21,112 nt of DNA, taken from NCBI GenBank assembly GCA_964601575.1, contig CAZROA010000022.1, positions 1 to 21,112 on the forward strand, read 5' to 3'. The notes under the pieces are model-generated. The model worked only from the letters and a program-made list of their open reading frames with translations. It searched no databases and was not told where the DNA came from. The translations under genes were made by a program, and so were the position numbers. Below are positions 1 to 7,440 of this stretch, in pieces (the stretch's first letter is position 1; every line of letters begins with the position of its first letter). This DNA comes from CAZKEG01 sp964601575 (GTDB lineage: Bacteria; Desulfobacterota; Thermodesulfobacteria; Thermodesulfobacteriales; Thermodesulfatatoraceae).

Positions 1-48
1 GAGATCAAAGAGTTGGCCGCTCAGATGAGGGCTGCCCACAGAAACTAA
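1..48 (+). CDS. C-terminal tail of an unidentified protein (5' partial)
   Basis: Frame 1 is open from the window edge to a TAA at 46-48 and encodes EIKELAAQMRAAHRN. The tail is charged and helical in appearance, but 15 residues are too few to assign a family. It is followed closely by a GC-rich hairpin that could end its transcript, which supports a real gene end. It converges with the minus-strand chemoreceptor gene. Confidence 0.4.
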   Translation, partial: EIKELAAQMRAAHRN

Positions 49-63
49 CTTGTTAGGTAGTTA

Positions 64-82
64 GGCGGGGCCATGCCCCGCC
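64..82. terminator. GC-rich hairpin between convergent genes, possible bidirectional terminator
   Basis: An 8-bp perfect stem (GGCGGGGC at 64-71, GCCCCGCC at 75-82) closes a 3-nt loop. It lies between the stop at 46-48 on the plus strand and the chemoreceptor stop at 85-87 on the minus strand. The stem is very stable, but only TTCT follows on the plus strand and no T-run follows on the minus strand, so it is not a textbook intrinsic terminator. Confidence 0.5.
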
Positions 83-84
83 TT

Positions 85-1626
85 CTAAGCCTTGGAGAGA
101 ACTTTGTCCCGGCTCTTGGCCATTAATTCTTCCAAGTTCTCTACCGCTTCTTTCAATTCCTTGGAAATAGTTTCCAGCTCAGAGACGATCTCCTTATTTT
201 CTATGGCTCCTTGATAGATCTCTTGGAGGTCTTTGGTGGCAAAGCGAGCCACCTCTCGGGAGAGTTCACCCATACGATGTACGGCCTCCTCGATAAAACT
301 GATCTCCTGGGCCACATTACGGAAAAATTCTTCGATCTCACTGGCCAGTTCTTGTCCAGTTTCTGCTTCCTTGACACTTTCTTTCATGAGATTTACCGCA
401 CCTTCCACCTCGTTTCGGATGGCAGAGAGGATCTTGTCTATCTCTTTGGTGGCCCGATGGGTACTGCGAGAGAGTTCCTTGACCTCGTTGGCCACGACTA
501 CAAAGCCTTTGCCTGCCTCTCCGGCCCTCACCGCCTCAATGGTGGCGTTTAGGGCCAAAAGATTGGTTTGTTCCGAAATTTCCTGAATGATCTGTATGAT
601 TCGACCTATTTCTCCGGAAAGGGTGTGTAATTTGTTGAGATTTTCAGAGACATTTACTACCGAATTAGAGAGATGGGAGATCCCCTCTTCCACCCGTTGG
701 ACCACCTCTTGGCCGCTTTGGACGATCTCCACCGCTCTTTCCACGGCATCTTCCACTTCTCCGGCCTTTTGAGCCACTTGATCCAGATCCCCTGAGGCCT
801 CTTTGGCCCGAAAGGCCAATTTTTCTTGTTTTTCTGCGGTGTGGACTATGTTTTCCGAACCTTCTACCACTTGTTTGGTGATCTGGGCTATTTTGCCGGC
901 GTTGGTGGTCATGTTGGCGAGGAGATTTTGGAGATCTTCTACCAGTTCATTGAGATAGCGACCCATCTGGCTAATTTCGTCTCTTCCTTTGACGTCGAAT
1001 CGATAGGAGAGATTTCCCTTAGCGATCTCTTCGACGCCTTGGTGAAATCTTGAGAGCGGACGATCGACGGTGAGATAGAAAATGAGGAGGGAGATGCCTA
1101 GGGCCGCGGCAAAGACGCCGATGGCCACTGTAAAACCTTTCTTTTTTACCGCGGCGGCCGCCCGAAGAACACGCTTATCGTAAGAGACGAGGAAATAAGA
1201 ATTTATCTTCCCTTCAGGCCAATCCTGGTGGCATACCATGCAATAACGGGTGGTTTTGACTGAGATAAGCCTTACAAAGGCCTTCTTTCTTAACTCGGAT
1301 AGATTTTGCAAATCATAACGATGACCCACGGCCTCGGGTCTTGAGGAATAAAGGACTTCTCCTTCTGGGCTGAGGAGGGAGAGTTCCTGGATACCTTTGG
1401 CCCGACTAGCTTGTTGTAAAAGATGGGAAAAAGAACTCATATTACCCTTGCGCAGGGCATCAATGGCCCCCACGGTACTCATCAAGGCCATCTGATTGAC
1501 GGTGTTCACGATTTCTTTTTCGTAAAGGCGCGAGATATGACGTATGGCCTGCCAATAGATAAGGAGGAAGAGGCAGGCATTGGCCAAAAAGAGAAGGGCT
1601 ACCTTATGTTTTAATCCGAATCTCAT
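85..1626 (-). CDS. Methyl-accepting chemotaxis protein with periplasmic c-type heme motif
   Basis: This 513-residue transmembrane chemoreceptor should relay a periplasmic signal to CheA/CheW. A first membrane helix (about 9-28) is followed by a periplasmic domain (about 29-164), a second helix (about 165-186), a HAMP domain (about 187-240) and a long cytoplasmic coiled coil. The coiled coil carries the classic signalling tip TNLLALNATIEAVRAGE near residues 354-370. The periplasmic domain is of Cache/PAS type (LSLLSPEGEVLYSS) and contains CMVCH at 129-133, a CxxCH motif for covalent heme c, as seen in DcrA-like redox or gas receptors of sulfate reducers. No C-terminal CheR-binding pentapeptide is visible. 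The gene is third in the hydrogenase operon. Its ATG overlaps the small-subunit stop (ATGA), with AAGGAGGAGG just upstream, so translation is probably coupled. The receptor family is certain; heme attachment and the signal sensed are inferred. Confidence 0.95.
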   Translation of the reverse strand: MRFGLKHKVALLFLANACLFLLIYWQAIRHISRLYEKEIVNTVNQMALMSTVGAIDALRKGNMSSFSHLLQQASRAKGIQELSLLSPEGEVLYSSRPEAVGHRYDLQNLSELRKKAFVRLISVKTTRYCMVCHQDWPEGKINSYFLVSYDKRVLRAAAAVKKKGFTVAIGVFAAALGISLLIFYLTVDRPLSRFHQGVEEIAKGNLSYRFDVKGRDEISQMGRYLNELVEDLQNLLANMTTNAGKIAQITKQVVEGSENIVHTAEKQEKLAFRAKEASGDLDQVAQKAGEVEDAVERAVEIVQSGQEVVQRVEEGISHLSNSVVNVSENLNKLHTLSGEIGRIIQIIQEISEQTNLLALNATIEAVRAGEAGKGFVVVANEVKELSRSTHRATKEIDKILSAIRNEVEGAVNLMKESVKEAETGQELASEIEEFFRNVAQEISFIEEAVHRMGELSREVARFATKDLQEIYQGAIENKEIVSELETISKELKEAVENLEELMAKSRDKVLSKA

Positions 1627-2567
1627 GCCTCCTCCTTCCCTAATTCTATTTTAGGTGGAATGGTCGAAGGGTCCCGATAGATACCTTCTTCCGGGTCCCA
1701 GGGGAATTCAGGATGGGCGCAACCGATGCAAGGGGTGTTAGCCCTTATGCACCAATTATCCTCACCGTTCCAAGTCCTCAAGGGGCAGTCTGCCCGGGTG
1801 AGGGGGCCTCGACAGCCAAAACAGAAGAGACAAAGCCCCTTTTCTGAAAGGGATTTGGCATATTTATCCTCAACGAAATAATGAAAACGCAGACAGTTTT
1901 CATGGATCAGATCACGGTAATACATAAGAGGTCGGCCATCTTCATCCAGCGGAGGCAATTTCCCGTAAGCGGCGAAATAGGCCACAGTGCCGGTAAAACG
2001 GGCGGGGTTCATCGGGCAACCGGGGATACGCACCACTGGCTTGGAAAGTCCCTTTTGTTTCAGATATTCGGCTACAGAAATAGAACCTGTTTCTTTGGAG
2101 GCATGTGGGATACCACCATAGGAGGCACAGGTGCCACAAGCAATGACTAGGTCAGCGGCACGAGCAAGTTGGGCCAGCCATTCGGTTACTGGCCTTTCGC
2201 CTATGACACAGGCCTTTGGCATACCGGCAGGCACTGCCCCTTCAAAACAGAGGATGAAATTCCCTTCTCGAGAGGCGGCCTCGAAAATTTCTATTACTGC
2301 TTGCCCTTGGGCAGCGGAGAGAAGGGGATGAAAGCGAAGGTCCACTAAAGAAGTAAGTAACGGTACAATAGGTGGGGCATCTCCGTAAACCAGGGCCATG
2401 GCGTCACCACTACATCCTTGTCCGCTAAGCCAAAGGACCTTTATTTCGCCGTTTGCCAAGCGCACCAATCCTTTGGCCAGCCCTGGACCAAAGGTCGCGG
2501 TGCCAAAAAGGGCCAAGGAAAGTCGTCCGCAAAACTTGAGAAACTCCCGGCGGTCGAAAGGTTTCAT
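1623..2567 (-). CDS. [NiFe] hydrogenase small subunit, Tat-exported
   Basis: This is the electron-transfer subunit carrying three Fe-S clusters, 314 residues from the chosen ATG. The start at 2567 is preferred because GGAGG lies 8 nt upstream and the protein then begins directly with a Tat signal (DRREFLKF at 5-12, hydrophobic stretch to about 35). Proximal-cluster ligands are C52, C147 and C184; the usual second Cys of CxxC is Asp (CSGD, D55). Distal ligands are H222, C225, C246 and C252. Medial ligands are C261, C273, C280 and C283; C273 (NWC) replaces the Pro of standard [3Fe-4S] enzymes and predicts a [4Fe-4S] cluster. An Asp proximal ligand is known from actinobacterial-type (group 1h) hydrogenases. 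There is no C-terminal membrane anchor. The gene follows the large subunit by 13 nt and overlaps the chemoreceptor gene. Identity is firm; a sensory role is inferred. Confidence 0.95.
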   Translation of the reverse strand: MKPFDRREFLKFCGRLSLALFGTATFGPGLAKGLVRLANGEIKVLWLSGQGCSGDAMALVYGDAPPIVPLLTSLVDLRFHPLLSAAQGQAVIEIFEAASREGNFILCFEGAVPAGMPKACVIGERPVTEWLAQLARAADLVIACGTCASYGGIPHASKETGSISVAEYLKQKGLSKPVVRIPGCPMNPARFTGTVAYFAAYGKLPPLDEDGRPLMYYRDLIHENCLRFHYFVEDKYAKSLSEKGLCLFCFGCRGPLTRADCPLRTWNGEDNWCIRANTPCIGCAHPEFPWDPEEGIYRDPSTIPPKIELGKEEA

Positions 2568-2580
2568 TTTTTGATCCTCC

Positions 2581-4047
2581 TTAATGGACACTACAGGCCA
2601 TACAAGGATCAAAGCTCCTCACCACCCGGCCTACCTCGATAAGGCCTTCTTTAAAGGCTACCGGCGTGCCCACGATGGCCTTTTCCGCCGGGCCCATGAG
2701 ACCTCTTTCATCACGGGGTGAAAAATTCCAAGTGGTGGGGACCACGGCTTGATATCGTCTTACCCGACCTTGGTCTACTTCTAGATAATGAAGCAGATCC
2801 CCTCGGGCGGCGTTGGAAAGGGCATATGCCTGGCCGCTGATGGGTTCTTCGGGATTTACGTTTGTAATGGTAGGGCCGGCTGGGTCTAGTCGATCCAGGG
2901 CCTTTAGGACAAATTCCAAGAGGAGTTCGGCCTCTAGGGCCCGGGCTAGGTGTCTTCCCATAACCGAGACCGCTTCTCTCTCTGAATATCCGAGTTCTTT
3001 CAGAGAGGCCAAAAAACGAGGGTTCCCTTCTTTTGAAAACCAAATTCTGGCCAGAGGTCCGGTCTCCATAGGGTGCCCGTCATAGCGCGGGGCCTTGATC
3101 CAAGAGTAAGCCCCTGGCTTTTGGGGTCGGGGGTGGGTCTCTTCTTCAAAAAACGGTTTGGCTTCTCCTTCGTAATAAGAATAGGCAACGTGCTCGACGA
3201 TCTTTTCCGTTGAAAGGGGGTACCTTTGGCCATTGATCCATACCCCGGCCTCAAAAAGGGGTTCCCCAACCGAAGTAAATCCTCCGTAAGCCAAAAGGTT
3301 TCTCCATCCAACACCAAGACAGAAATAGGCGGGATAGAGTCGAGCCAATCTTTTGACGTCTGGGAGATAGGTAGTCTTGACAAAACGATAGAGCTCTTGG
3401 GTGATATTTTCTACTTTGGCTATACGGTCGGCGGAAAGATCGGCAGAAATCCCTCCAGGAAAGACGGCGTGAGAAAACGGGGCCTTGCTCCCCAAAACGG
3501 CCAGCCCCCGGGCGCCTTTGGCGACCATCTCCAGGGCCTCGATATAATGAGCAAAAAAGGAAGAGACTATTTTGGGGTCTTTGATGTAGTCTCCCGGGGC
3601 CTTTTTCAAGAGCAGAAGAGGCCTCTTTACCGCCAGCCAATCACGTAATTGTTTAAACAATGGGTCAGAACCACGGTAGGAAGTAAGTATGGAAAAATCC
3701 ACGTAATCAGGCAGAGCAAGCTGATAGAAATGGAGGATGTGATCACAAGTAAGATAAAGGGCCAAGATGATGTCCATGAGCAAAGCACCATTGGGTGGGG
3801 GATGAATACCGTAAATTTGGGCTACCGCCCTGGCCGCAGCTATGCCGTGTACTTCGTGGCATACTCCACAGATCCGTTGCACAATGCGAATGGTATCCAG
3901 AGGTCGACGACCAAGGACGATGTTTTCGATCCCCCGGTACATCTCGCCTCGAATATAAGCCTCTGCTACCTGTCCACTCCTTACCTTTACTTCTACCGAC
4001 AAATGCCCCTCGATTCTTGAGACCGGAGAAAGGATCTTTTTCGGCAT
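2581..4047 (-). CDS. [NiFe] hydrogenase large subunit without C-terminal extension
   Basis: This is the catalytic subunit, 488 residues, binding the Ni-Fe(CN)2CO centre. The N-terminal SRIEGH motif (10-15) is present. The first metal-binding motif is RICGVCHEVH (58-67; ligands C60 and C63) and the second is DPCMACSVH (480-488; C482, C485). The stop codon follows H488 directly. Most hydrogenases have a C-terminal peptide after this His that a maturation protease removes; here none is encoded, as in sensory hydrogenases (HoxC/HupV) and CooH. The length is also close to those of sensory large subunits and shorter than the 550 or more residues typical of group 1 enzymes. The Val in CGVC matches ordinary enzymes rather than the Ile reported for HoxC. 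It is the first gene of the operon and has no signal peptide, so it would be exported with the Tat-bearing small subunit. No maturation or cytochrome genes are nearby. Confidence 0.96.
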   Translation of the reverse strand: MPKKILSPVSRIEGHLSVEVKVRSGQVAEAYIRGEMYRGIENIVLGRRPLDTIRIVQRICGVCHEVHGIAAARAVAQIYGIHPPPNGALLMDIILALYLTCDHILHFYQLALPDYVDFSILTSYRGSDPLFKQLRDWLAVKRPLLLLKKAPGDYIKDPKIVSSFFAHYIEALEMVAKGARGLAVLGSKAPFSHAVFPGGISADLSADRIAKVENITQELYRFVKTTYLPDVKRLARLYPAYFCLGVGWRNLLAYGGFTSVGEPLFEAGVWINGQRYPLSTEKIVEHVAYSYYEGEAKPFFEEETHPRPQKPGAYSWIKAPRYDGHPMETGPLARIWFSKEGNPRFLASLKELGYSEREAVSVMGRHLARALEAELLLEFVLKALDRLDPAGPTITNVNPEEPISGQAYALSNAARGDLLHYLEVDQGRVRRYQAVVPTTWNFSPRDERGLMGPAEKAIVGTPVAFKEGLIEVGRVVRSFDPCMACSVH

Positions 4048-4269
4048 GATTTGCCCTTTTCCCCCTGATTATTTCTATTGTAGTATCGTCAAAATAGCGA
4101 TCTCTTTTAAGATCAAAGACAAGAAAGGTTTTAAAGACTTGAGCAACCCCCTCGGGGGATTTCATATTTTAGAGGGTGAGGTCGAACTGAATCCAAGAAG
4201 GCTCTTGAAAAATAAGGTAGTGGTAAAATCACTTCATGGGTAAGATCCTGATCAAGACAAGGAGGAGAG
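4048..4269. promoter_or_regulatory. Divergent intergenic region between hydrogenase operon and AIM24 operon
   Basis: This 222-bp noncoding region must hold the promoters of both operons. A small inverted repeat (GATCT at 4099-4103, AGATC at 4110-4114) lies about 50-65 bp upstream of the large-subunit ATG and could be an operator. On the minus strand a TTGACG sits just downstream of it, but I see no convincing -10 at the right distance. A short CCCC-CTCG-GGGG hairpin lies at 4147-4158. The AIM24 gene has a strong AGGAGGAG site immediately before its ATG. Exact promoters cannot be set from the sequence alone. Confidence 0.4.
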
Positions 4270-5079
4270 ATGAAGGTCTTAGAACGGCAGACCAAGGTTT
4301 ACGAAATCGTTGGTGATAATTTAGAAATGCTCAAGGTAAGGGTGGGGCGGCATCCGGTCTTTGCCGAGGCGGGCAAGATGGTCTACCTCCGCGGACCAGT
4401 GCAGATGGAAAGCCGGATGAGCACCGGTAAAGACAAAGGGTTTTTGGGGAAGATCGTCTCTGCCGGGAAAAGGGTGCTCGCTGGAGAGTCCCTTTTTCTT
4501 ACCTTCTTTGAAGGCGAAGGCGAAGTAGGGTTTGCCGGGGATTTCCCCGGTCGAATCTTGCCCATCGGTCTTTCTCAAGAGGCCATCCTGGCCCAGAAAG
4601 ATGCCTTTTTGGCCGCTATAGGAGAGATCGATCTCTCCATCGCCCTTCAAAAACGGATAGGCGGGGCCCTTTTCGGCGGCGAGGGCTTCATCGTCGAGAA
4701 GCTTTCTGGAGACGGGGTAGTCTTCATCCATGCTGGAGGAGATCTGGTCACCTTTGACCTTGCCCCAGGAGAGACCATCCGGGTTGATACCGGGTGTGTA
4801 GTGGCCTGGGACGAGTCGGTTAGTTATGACGTCCAGTTTGTAGGTGGGATCAAGACCGCCCTTTTCGGTGGCGAAGGCCTTTTTCTGACTACCCTTACCG
4901 GTCCCGGAACGGTAGTCATCCAAACCATGACCTTGGCTAAACTCAGGCGGCAGCTTCAGGCGGCAGGTCCTAGGGAGGCCCCGGAGTCCTCCACTGCCAG
5001 GACGGTTGGTCTGGGGGCCTTGGGGGCTGGAGTAGGCGGTATCCTTGGCAGTATCTTAGGAGATGAAGACGAGGGATAG
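4270..5079 (+). CDS. AIM24 family protein (TIGR00266-like)
   Basis: This 269-residue protein resembles the AIM24 family, a beta-rich fold present in bacteria, archaea and mitochondria whose biochemical role is not established. Two copies of a glycine-rich beta motif are visible, ALFGGEGFIVEKLSGDG (about 153-169) and ALFGGEGLFLTTLTGPG (about 197-213), which is characteristic of the family. The C-terminus ends in a Gly/Ala/Leu-rich segment (GLGALGAGVGGILGSILG) followed by an acidic tail; this segment could associate with membrane. The ATG has an AAGGAGGAGAG ribosome site. The DUF362 gene begins 3 nt after its stop, so the two are probably cotranscribed. Confidence 0.85.
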   Translation: MKVLERQTKVYEIVGDNLEMLKVRVGRHPVFAEAGKMVYLRGPVQMESRMSTGKDKGFLGKIVSAGKRVLAGESLFLTFFEGEGEVGFAGDFPGRILPIGLSQEAILAQKDAFLAAIGEIDLSIALQKRIGGALFGGEGFIVEKLSGDGVVFIHAGGDLVTFDLAPGETIRVDTGCVVAWDESVSYDVQFVGGIKTALFGGEGLFLTTLTGPGTVVIQTMTLAKLRRQLQAAGPREAPESSTARTVGLGALGAGVGGILGSILGDEDEG

Positions 5080-5082
5080 TCT

Positions 5083-6195
5083 ATGCCGAGTAAGGTCTAT
5101 TTTGTCGATTTTCGGGTAGAAAAGAAAAAGAGTCTCCTGGATAAACTTGACAAATTGCTGGCCCCTTTTGATCTACCCAAGCGCTTTCGTAAAGAAAGCC
5201 TCATCGGGATCAAGATCCACTTCGGAGAGAAGGGGAACCTGGCCTATATTCGCCCCCAATGGGTCAGGCGGGTAGTGGAAAGGCTAAAGGCCATCCCGGT
5301 AAAGCCCTTTTTGACCGATAGCAACACCCTTTACAAGGGGAGTCGTTCTGATGCCATAACCCACCTGGAGACGGCTATTGCCAATGGTTTTGACTATGCC
5401 GTGGTCGGAGCCCCTCTTATCATTGCCGACGGCCTTCTGGGCAATACCTACGAGCGTTTGGAGCTTCCTCTCCCAGTCCTTCAGGAATTTTATATCGCTA
5501 AGGAGATCTACCGGGCTGACGGCCTAGTGGTCATGAGCCATTTCAAGGGCCATGAGCTTACCGGGTTCGGCGGGGCGATCAAGAACCTCGGCATGGGCGG
5601 GGCTGCCCGTAAAGGAAAACTCCAGCAACATTCGACCATCTCTCCCAAAGTAAACAAGAAATATTGTATTGGCTGCGGGACCTGTCTTGAGTTTTGCCCG
5701 GTAGGGGCCCCGGAGTGGGTGGAGGGAGCGAAGAAAAAGCGAATGCGCATTAATGAAAAGAAGTGTATCGGTTGCGGCGAGTGTATTGCCATCTGCCCCC
5801 AGGGGGCGATCAAGGTCCAGTGGAATGAGCAGGCGGTGACTTTTATGAAGAAGATGGCGGAATATGCCTATGCTGTGATTTCTAACAAGAGGGATCGGGT
5901 CATCTTTATTACCTTGGTCAAGGATATTTCCCCGGCGTGTGATTGCTACCATTTCAACGATTATCCCATCGTCAGAGACATCGGTATCCTGGCCTCGGAT
6001 GATCCGGTGGCCATTGACCAAGCGGCGGTTGACCTGGTCAATCAAGAGTCAACCTTACCCGGGGCCAAGATCCAGGCTGGGCCTGGAGAGGACAAATTTC
6101 GGGCCTTATATCCCAAGGTAGATTGGTCAGTCCAGTTGACCCATGCCGAGGAGATAGGCCTTGGCACCAGGAAATATGAACTGGAACGCCTCTAA
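5083..6195 (+). CDS. DUF362 domain protein with two [4Fe-4S] ferredoxin motifs
   Basis: This 370-residue protein has an N-terminal DUF362 domain (about 3-180). It includes the family-typical MSHFKGHELTGFGGAIKNLG segment (151-170). A bacterial ferredoxin module follows with two clusters: C195, C198, C201, C205 (CIGCGTCLEFCP) and C228, C231, C234, C238 (CIGCGECIAICP). The C-terminal part (about 250-370) returns to DUF362-like sequence (DDPVAIDQAAVDLVNQ). There is no signal peptide, so it is cytoplasmic. The family is common in anaerobes and is presumed to be a redox protein; no reaction is established. It sits 3 nt after the AIM24 gene, and its 3' end overlaps the Mut7-C gene by 35 nt. Confidence 0.9.
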   Translation: MPSKVYFVDFRVEKKKSLLDKLDKLLAPFDLPKRFRKESLIGIKIHFGEKGNLAYIRPQWVRRVVERLKAIPVKPFLTDSNTLYKGSRSDAITHLETAIANGFDYAVVGAPLIIADGLLGNTYERLELPLPVLQEFYIAKEIYRADGLVVMSHFKGHELTGFGGAIKNLGMGGAARKGKLQQHSTISPKVNKKYCIGCGTCLEFCPVGAPEWVEGAKKKRMRINEKKCIGCGECIAICPQGAIKVQWNEQAVTFMKKMAEYAYAVISNKRDRVIFITLVKDISPACDCYHFNDYPIVRDIGILASDDPVAIDQAAVDLVNQESTLPGAKIQAGPGEDKFRALYPKVDWSVQLTHAEEIGLGTRKYELERL

Positions 6196-6646
6196 GGCCT
6201 TGGCTGGTGATAAGACCGTAGGCCGTTTGGTAAAATGGCTGCGTATCCTGGGTATAGAAACCGAATTAATCGAGGCCCGTAGCTTGGAAAACATCCCCCC
6301 AGATAAAATTCTCCTTACACGTAATAGAGAATGGGCCAAGCGCCCACAAGTCGTTCTCCTGCCTTCGGATCTGGTCGGAGAACAACTGCGTTTTGTCCTG
6401 GAGAAATTGGCTCTGTATCCGCGGATAAGGCCCTTTACCCTTTGCATTCGTTGTAACATACGCTTAAAGGACGTCTCCCGGGAAGAAGTTTTTGGCCTGG
6501 TGCCGGATTATATCTATGAGACCCAGGCCGAATTTCGTCTCTGCCCGAGCTGTGGACGGATCTATTGGCCGGGGAGTCATCGCCAGCGGATGCTAAAGCA
6601 GCTCAAGGCGTGGGGACTATCTTTGGGAATGATCCCTGAGGGATAA
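6161..6646 (+). CDS. Mut7-C RNase-like (PIN-fold) domain protein with zinc ribbon
   Basis: This 161-residue protein matches the Mut7-C architecture: an N-terminal PIN-like domain (DKTVGRLVKWLRILG, about 17-31; LLTRNREW, 51-58) and a C-terminal zinc ribbon formed by C95/C98 (CIRC) and C128/C131 (CPSC). The family is predicted to act on RNA. The usual Asp in the TRDR motif is Asn here (N55), which may affect the active site. The TTG at 6161 is chosen because GAGGAG lies 7 nt upstream; an in-frame ATG at 6176 is the alternative but has a poor ribosome site. It overlaps the DUF362 gene by 35 nt and runs convergently into the DUF4198 gene, sharing 44 nt at the 3' ends. Confidence 0.82.
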   Translation: MAPGNMNWNASKALAGDKTVGRLVKWLRILGIETELIEARSLENIPPDKILLTRNREWAKRPQVVLLPSDLVGEQLRFVLEKLALYPRIRPFTLCIRCNIRLKDVSREEVFGLVPDYIYETQAEFRLCPSCGRIYWPGSHRQRMLKQLKAWGLSLGMIPEG

Positions 6647-7436
6647 AGGGCGGTCTGACATAGAGCCAAAGGCTTCCTCTAAGGAAGAGGGGAAACCTCT
6701 GGTTGGCTAAGGTCACAAAGCCCTGGGGTACCCGGGCGGAAATAAGCCACCACCCTGGCTGATTAAAGGCCACGGAAAAGGTTCCGTTTTCATCGGTATA
6801 AAGGGAAAGATACATGAGCGGGCGATCGAGTTTGCCATAAGTATCCTTGGGTAAGGACTCCCAAGGGAGAAAGAGGCCATGATAATGGGTGATTTGAACC
6901 AAGACATGAGAAGCCGGCACCCCTTGAGAGAAGACCTTTCCTCGAAATATCTGGCCGGTAGTAAGGCCGTAGGGCCTGGTAAGGGGCACGATTTCCAATT
7001 CTAGACCCACCGGAATCTCCCAGGCCTTTTCGCTTTCAACATGCAAGGGCACCTTGGTTATCTCCCGCCAGACTTCATTCAATTCCGGAATATAGGTCTT
7101 CTGGGAGAGCAGGCACAGATAGTAATCTCCTATCTCTGTAGGAGTATAGCGGACGTAGAAGGCATGGCGTTTCTTGCCGGTTTTATAGTCTTTAAGCTCG
7201 ATGACCGTAAAGGCCACCGGGTCTTTTCCTCCCTGAGGGGTCCTTACAAAGGCCTTAGGAGTGATCAGGTCTTGGACAAGGCCTTGGAAAGGTTCCCCAC
7301 GGAAGACAAGCCAACTGACCTTTTCTCCTCGGGTGGCGTATCCCCCGCCTTTTTCTTGAATGACGACCAAAAAATAGGCCTTGGCCGTGGTCACCAAGCC
7401 AAAAAAGAAAATAATCCAGAGACAAACCTTTTTCAT
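6603..7436 (-). CDS. Secreted DUF4198 family protein
   Basis: This 277-residue protein begins with a Sec signal peptide (MKKVCLWIIFFFGLVTTAKA, cleavage likely after residue 20). Two beta-rich halves follow, in DUF4198 style: a GEPF segment around residue 45-50, then LTRPYGLTTGQIFRGKVFSQGV, which begins a carboxypeptidase-regulatory-like half. DUF4198 proteins are periplasmic and in some organisms accompany nickel or cobalt uptake, but no transporter is present here, so a metal role is only a possibility. A longer frame reaches upstream into purL; the ATG at 7436 is preferred because it starts the signal peptide and lies 4 nt after the purL stop. It is probably translated from the purL transcript. 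Its 3' end overlaps the convergent Mut7-C gene. Confidence 0.82.
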   Translation of the reverse strand: MKKVCLWIIFFFGLVTTAKAYFLVVIQEKGGGYATRGEKVSWLVFRGEPFQGLVQDLITPKAFVRTPQGGKDPVAFTVIELKDYKTGKKRHAFYVRYTPTEIGDYYLCLLSQKTYIPELNEVWREITKVPLHVESEKAWEIPVGLELEIVPLTRPYGLTTGQIFRGKVFSQGVPASHVLVQITHYHGLFLPWESLPKDTYGKLDRPLMYLSLYTDENGTFSVAFNQPGWWLISARVPQGFVTLANQRFPLFLRGSLWLYVRPPFIPQGSFPKIVPTP

Positions 7437-7440
7437 AAGA

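Noticed and set aside
2568..2612. Longer start for the hydrogenase small subunit
   Set aside because: It would put 15 residues before the Tat signal and overlap the large-subunit end, while the inner ATG has an ideal GGAGG site.
4147..4158. Rho-independent terminator (CCCC-CTCG-GGGG)
   Set aside because: The stem is only 4 bp, no gene ends nearby, and the following T-rich stretch is interrupted.
4321..4923. 200-residue minus-strand frame opposite the AIM24 gene
   Set aside because: The plus-strand frame has family motifs, a strong ribosome site and operon spacing; the antisense frame has none of these.
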